Shown one piece after another: positions 29,670 through 32,007 of a stretch of 32,007 nucleotides of DNA. The DNA lies in the IMG/VR virus record IMGVR_UViG_3300049855_000380, positions 1-32,007 of that record, one strand, 5' to 3'. Under the pieces are notes generated by a model. The model was not told the DNA's origin. It was given only the letters and a program-made list of their open reading frames with translations, and did not search any database. Position numbers and translations under genes: made by a program. The DNA is from a virus. The first letter of the stretch is position 1. Each line of letters starts with the position of its first letter.

Positions 29670-29855
29670 ATGAAGACGCGCCGCCCGGACGAACTCACAC
29701 AAGCGCAAAAGACCGCGCTATGCAGTACTGTGAAGAAGACCGGGCGGCGCTTCTTTCGTTCAACATGCTGCAAGTGTTTTCACCGGACGTTGCTCCTCGA
29801 ATGTCCGAAGTGTCATCACGGAATTTGTACCTCCTGTAAACCGTCATGGGATTAA
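29670..29855 (+). CDS. Small zinc-ribbon protein
   Basis: A 61-residue basic protein with Cys33, Cys34 and Cys36, then Cys45-x2-Cys48 and Cys53-x2-Cys56, a treble-clef or zinc-ribbon layout. The start has no good ribosome-binding site; it lies in the palindrome CTTCATGAAG six bases after the previous stop. Such small zinc proteins often bind nucleic acid or host proteins; the partner is unknown. Confidence 0.65.
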   Translation: MKTRRPDELTQAQKTALCSTVKKTGRRFFRSTCCKCFHRTLLLECPKCHHGICTSCKPSWD

Positions 29856-29856
29856 G

Positions 29857-30045
29857 ATGAAACGCCGCCGAGACGCCACAACGCCATATCAAGGGCCGAT
29901 GCAACAAGGCCGGGAAGCGTACCTCGCCGGGAAGCCGCTCTCGTGGAATCCTTACGACGTTTCCAGTACGAAGGGAAGCGATGGGCCGATGGATGGCGGA
30001 AGACGCATCTCGCTCGTCTACAAGGAAAGGTTTCTCTATGAGTAA
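29857..30045 (+). CDS. Small basic protein, weakly RMF-like
   Basis: A 62-residue protein with QQGREAYLAGKPLSWNPYD and a later GGRR. This recalls proteins resembling the ribosome modulation factor, where an aY-x2-G-x(n)-NPY part is followed by a W-x2-G-R part, but the Trp is missing. The resemblance is weak. It starts one base after the previous stop. Confidence 0.5.
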   Translation: MKRRRDATTPYQGPMQQGREAYLAGKPLSWNPYDVSSTKGSDGPMDGGRRISLVYKERFLYE

Positions 30046-30051
30046 GGTGAA

Positions 30052-30088
30052 AGCACTATTGCAATCTTCCTCCTGAGGAGAGTACACT
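30052..30088 (+). promoter_or_regulatory. AAGCACTATTGC element, copy e
   Basis: A variant of AGTACTATTGC followed by TTCCTCCTGAGGAG. TTGCAA (30059-30064) and TACACT (30083-30088) are 18 bases apart and the ATG lies six bases further, the same layout as copies b and c. Confidence 0.5.
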
Positions 30089-30094
30089 TCCCCT

Positions 30095-30442
30095 ATGACA
30101 CGTCAAGAAAGAATGCAAGTCCTCGGACTGATGGGAGCCGCCGCCGAGTCCGCCGTCTACATGAGCAACTCGCGGGAAGCGCAAGAGCAACACGAGATCC
30201 TCGGCGACGCCCTCAGGGATACCGCGAAGATGCTCGGCGGGATTCGCGTCCGGCAAACCCTCCGCCGTTACGACATCGAAGTCGCCGAAGAGGAGACGCC
30301 CGCGCCGAAGATCGACGAGACCGATCATGTTCTATGCGCTTGCGGGCATCCCCGTTACTCGCATATGCGGGCGGAGGATAATTGCATCGTCGTCGCGCAT
30401 GGAGCGCGTTGTCATTGCGTAAGGTTCCGCGCCGCGTCATGA
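30095..30442 (+). CDS. Protein with C-terminal zinc-binding CxCGH motif
   Basis: A 115-residue protein. Residues 1-60 are helical. The C-terminal part has Cys81-x-Cys83-x-His85, His90, Cys97 and Cys106-x-Cys108, a pattern (CxCGH...H...C...CxC) common in small actinophage and other phage proteins and likely to bind zinc. Function unknown. It follows the AAGCACTATTGC element and ends in an ATGA overlap with a membrane-protein gene. Confidence 0.7.
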   Translation: MTRQERMQVLGLMGAAAESAVYMSNSREAQEQHEILGDALRDTAKMLGGIRVRQTLRRYDIEVAEEETPAPKIDETDHVLCACGHPRYSHMRAEDNCIVVAHGARCHCVRFRAAS

Positions 30443-30885
30443 GGCGCGAGCCGCTACCGTTCGCCGCCGTCGCCGTCGGCGTGACGTTCTTCCTCGTCGC
30501 CGGGATCGCCCGCCGCGATTGGCACGCCGCGACGTTCTACGCGTCGCTCGTCTTCCTCGCGCTCATCGTGACGACGTTGCTATTATTTGTTCTACCGGAA
30601 AGGATTTCTCCCCATGCCTCGACACGCGAAGAAACAAAGCGCCGCATCTCGTCACCGTCATTTGCTGCAATACCTCGACCGTGGCATCGACTACGTCGGC
30701 TTGTTGCTCGCGGAAGGCGCATCCTCGGGGACCATCGAGAAAGCCCTTCGCCAATTGCGCCGGAGGATCGCCTCGGCGGGCCTAGTGTTTCCAGCGCCCA
30801 AGATGAGCGAAGTTCGCCGCATCGTCGAAGACATCACGCCGGGATGTACCGCGCACAATGCCGACACTCTCGCAAAAGCAGATGA
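30439..30885 (+). CDS. Two-span membrane protein with overlapping tail
   Basis: A 148-residue frame starting in an ATGA overlap. Residues about 6-23 and 30-52 are hydrophobic helices (FAAVAVGVTFFLVAGIA; FYASLVFLALIVTTLLLFVL). From about residue 58 the frame overlaps the next gene in another frame, and its sequence becomes Arg/Ser/Pro-rich, as expected of a shadow frame. The membrane part looks real; the long overlapping tail may be tolerated rather than functional, or a frameshift may be involved. Confidence 0.5.
   Translation: MRREPLPFAAVAVGVTFFLVAGIARRDWHAATFYASLVFLALIVTTLLLFVLPERISPHASTREETKRRISSPSFAAIPRPWHRLRRLVARGRRILGDHRESPSPIAPEDRLGGPSVSSAQDERSSPHRRRHHAGMYRAQCRHSRKSR
30578..30586 (+). 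promoter_or_regulatory. Possible extended -10 promoter
   Basis: TGC-TATTAT forms an extended -10 element (TGnTATTAT), about 28 bases before the next ATG. No clear -35 is seen. A normal AAAGGA ribosome-binding site lies between it and the gene. Confidence 0.35.
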
Positions 30886-31198
30886 GCGCCTCCGCATGAA
30901 GACCGGGGAGCCGACGACGACCGTCGAGCCGATCAAGCCCGCCGTTGCGCTCGCGCTCGCGGAAGAACTCGGAATCCTCCGCGACGGGGAGAGCGCCGTC
31001 ATCTCGTTCGGGGACGCCACCATCACCGACGCCGACGATGTCATCATTCCGCCCGTCACGGGGGACGGGATCTTCGCGATCCTCACGCCCGACGGAAGCA
31101 TGACCGCCGGGCATATCTGCGACGGATGTCCGAACATCCCGGACGACTGCTATCCTGATTCGCCTACCTCTTGCAGTATCAAACCGAAAGGGATATAA
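30614..31198 (+). CDS. Unknown 194-residue protein
   Basis: Not recognised. The N-terminal 65 residues are helical and basic (HLLQYLDRGIDYVGLLLAEG, KALRQLRRRIAS). The C-terminal half is acidic with strand-like parts and four Cys late on (CDGCPNIPDDC, SCS), which might bind a metal. The ATG has AAAGGA nine bases upstream. It begins inside the membrane-protein frame. Confidence 0.7.
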   Translation: MPRHAKKQSAASRHRHLLQYLDRGIDYVGLLLAEGASSGTIEKALRQLRRRIASAGLVFPAPKMSEVRRIVEDITPGCTAHNADTLAKADERLRMKTGEPTTTVEPIKPAVALALAEELGILRDGESAVISFGDATITDADDVIIPPVTGDGIFAILTPDGSMTAGHICDGCPNIPDDCYPDSPTSCSIKPKGI

Positions 31199-31199
31199 T
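31171..31199 (+). promoter_or_regulatory. Strong sigma70-type promoter TTGCAG-17-TATAAT
   Basis: TTGCAG and a perfect TATAAT lie 17 bases apart at the end of the preceding gene. ATG 31204 lies four bases after the -10 and ATG 31216 sixteen bases after. The perfect palindrome TCCTCATGAGGA (31199-31210) covers the expected start of transcription. Confidence 0.65.
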
Positions 31200-31215
31200 C
31201 CTCATGAGGAATATC

Positions 31216-31473
31216 ATGCTCGCTACCAAATCACCGCTTCCCGGAATCGTTGACGCCGCCGAAAGACAATGCGCCAAGTCCCACAATCACGCCCTCGGGC
31301 TTGCCATCGCCGGACGCCGGGACGTGTTGAGCGCCGCCGACGATCTCTATACCGCCGCCGCGCTCGCCGGGAAGGTCTTACAGGACGCCAAGCGCAAGAA
31401 AGCGGACCCGGTCGAGATCGACGCCGCCCTCAGGCATCTCCGCGCCGCGCTTCGTCACGCGAAGGGGCGCTAG
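31216..31473 (+). CDS. Unknown 85-residue helical protein
   Basis: Not recognised. Helical, Ala/Lys/Arg-rich (DDLYTAAALAGKVLQDAKRKK). ATG 31216 is chosen because GAGGA lies five bases upstream. In-frame ATG 31204 would add four residues and would suit a leaderless mRNA from the strong promoter just upstream; both are possible. Confidence 0.7.
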   Translation: MLATKSPLPGIVDAAERQCAKSHNHALGLAIAGRRDVLSAADDLYTAAALAGKVLQDAKRKKADPVEIDAALRHLRAALRHAKGR

Positions 31474-31683
31474 ATGGGATGGCCGTTAGGGATTCCCGAT
31501 CCGCCCGATCCTTGGGAGAGGCCGGAACCGCGCAAGGACGAATGCACTTGCACGGATCAAGCCGAGACATGCGCCGACTACGGCGACGGGCGGCTCGTGT
31601 GTTCGCGTTGCGGTTTCCCAATCATCTTGACCATTGCGCGTATAACTATTTCAGGAGAGATCATCATGAAGACACGACCTTAA
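31474..31683 (+). CDS. Small Cys-rich zinc-binding protein
   Basis: A 69-residue protein starting directly after the previous stop. A Pro-rich N-terminus precedes Cys24-x-Cys26, Cys33 and Cys43-x2-Cys46, a likely zinc site. Its last 15 codons run through a GCGTATAACTA element and a ribosome-binding site, so the protein's end is shared with the control region of the next gene. Confidence 0.6.
   Translation: MGWPLGIPDPPDPWERPEPRKDECTCTDQAETCADYGDGRLVCSRCGFPIILTIARITISGEIIMKTRP
31638..31648 (+). promoter_or_regulatory. GCGTATAACTA promoter element, copy 8
   Basis: Exact 11-mer inside the end of the Cys-rich gene. It is followed by CAGGAGA and an ATG 18 bases downstream, so transcripts from it would have a short leader with a ribosome-binding site. 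Confidence 0.75.
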
Positions 31684-32007
31684 CCATTGCGACATCAAGG
31701 GATGCACCGATACAAAAGTTTGGGGACTCACTCGCGCCGGGCGACTCTACCGGATCAGCTTTTCGCGGGCCGTCATCGAACACGTTAAGGCAAACATCCC
31801 CGACGGCAAGCAGTATGCAACGGTTCGCTTCCACGTCACGCGCGGAGCCGAACTCGAACCCAACGAGGCGAGCGTCACGGGGCTATATGGCATCGTGTCG
31901 CGCCGGAAGGATAAGCTCCTCCGCGTCTCACTCTGCAAGGAGACGGCTCAAGTCCTTTGCGACTTCGATACCCGGTTCCTTCAGACGATCTACCTCAATC
32001 CCGCGCC
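31666..32007 (+). CDS. Partial gene needing a +1 frameshift, or broken
   Basis: The ATG with CAGGAGA and a GCGTATAACTA promoter upstream meets TAA after five codons. From 31679 the +1 frame is open to the window edge and reads like a real protein (NHCDIKGCTDTKVWGLTRAG, then RLYRISFSRAVIEHVKANIP and beyond), but it has no ATG, GTG or TTG near its beginning. The junction CCT-TAA-C resembles +1 slippage sites such as CTT-TGA-C of prfB. A missed base or a true frameshift mutation would look the same. No family recognised; the 3' end lies outside the window. Confidence 0.45.

Overview
The window is a 32 kb piece of a GC-rich, tightly packed tailed-phage genome (Caudoviricetes). Every supported gene lies on the + strand. 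Start and stop codons overlap again and again (ATGA, GTGA, TAATG), and no stretch longer than about 155 bases lacks a gene. No tRNA, rRNA, CRISPR array, integrase or insertion sequence is visible. The replication and recombination set points to a large lytic phage. The host cannot be named from the sequence alone.

Layout. Bases 1-155 hold a structured leader and no convincing gene. Bases 156-16880 hold the core replication, recombination and transcription block: two unknown genes, a DnaB-type helicase, an HNH endonuclease, a TOPRIM primase, a FEN-type 5'-3' exonuclease, a small sigma factor of the T4 gp55 kind, a Cys-rich partner gene, a beta-type sliding clamp, a family-4 UDG/family-A DNA polymerase fusion, a coiled-coil protein, a small membrane protein, a gp32-type ssDNA-binding protein with a very long charged tail, a RecA/UvsX recombinase, an AAA+ clamp loader and a fused SbcD-SbcC (Mre11-Rad50) protein. 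Bases 16877-21294 hold a PD-(D/E)xK nuclease, a vWA protein and a histone-H1-like protein with a possible winged helix. From 21443 to the right edge lie about 25 small, mostly unrecognised genes, including a probable terminase small subunit, a DUF1653 protein, a pair of tandem paralogues and several zinc-ribbon proteins.

Regulation is the most interesting part. An identical 11-mer, GCGTATAACTA, occurs eight times. All copies are on the coding strand, and six lie 3-8 bases before an ATG. Its core TATAACTA differs by one base from the T4 late promoter TATAAATA, and no -35 element accompanies it. The same window encodes a gp55-like sigma, a sliding clamp and a clamp loader, the parts used for clamp-dependent late transcription in T4. 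The spacing implies that several of the transcripts would be leaderless. A second element (AGTACTATTGC, then TTCCTCCTGA, then a weak TANNNT just before the start codon) precedes another set of genes. The sigma gene itself appears to be read from a host-type TTGACA/TACAAT promoter through an intrinsic terminator, a possible attenuator. At the vWA gene a 19-bp hairpin followed by six T hides the ribosome-binding site in read-through RNA, while the GCGTATAACTA promoter lies inside the stem, so its transcripts would escape. This resembles the control of T4 lysozyme and other T4 late genes.

Together the genes describe a phage that makes its own replisome (helicase, primase, polymerase, clamp, loader, SSB, primer-removing nuclease) and recombination machinery (RecA, SbcCD, resolvase-like nuclease). 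It probably reprograms transcription with its own sigma factor. Functions of most genes after 21 kb are unknown.
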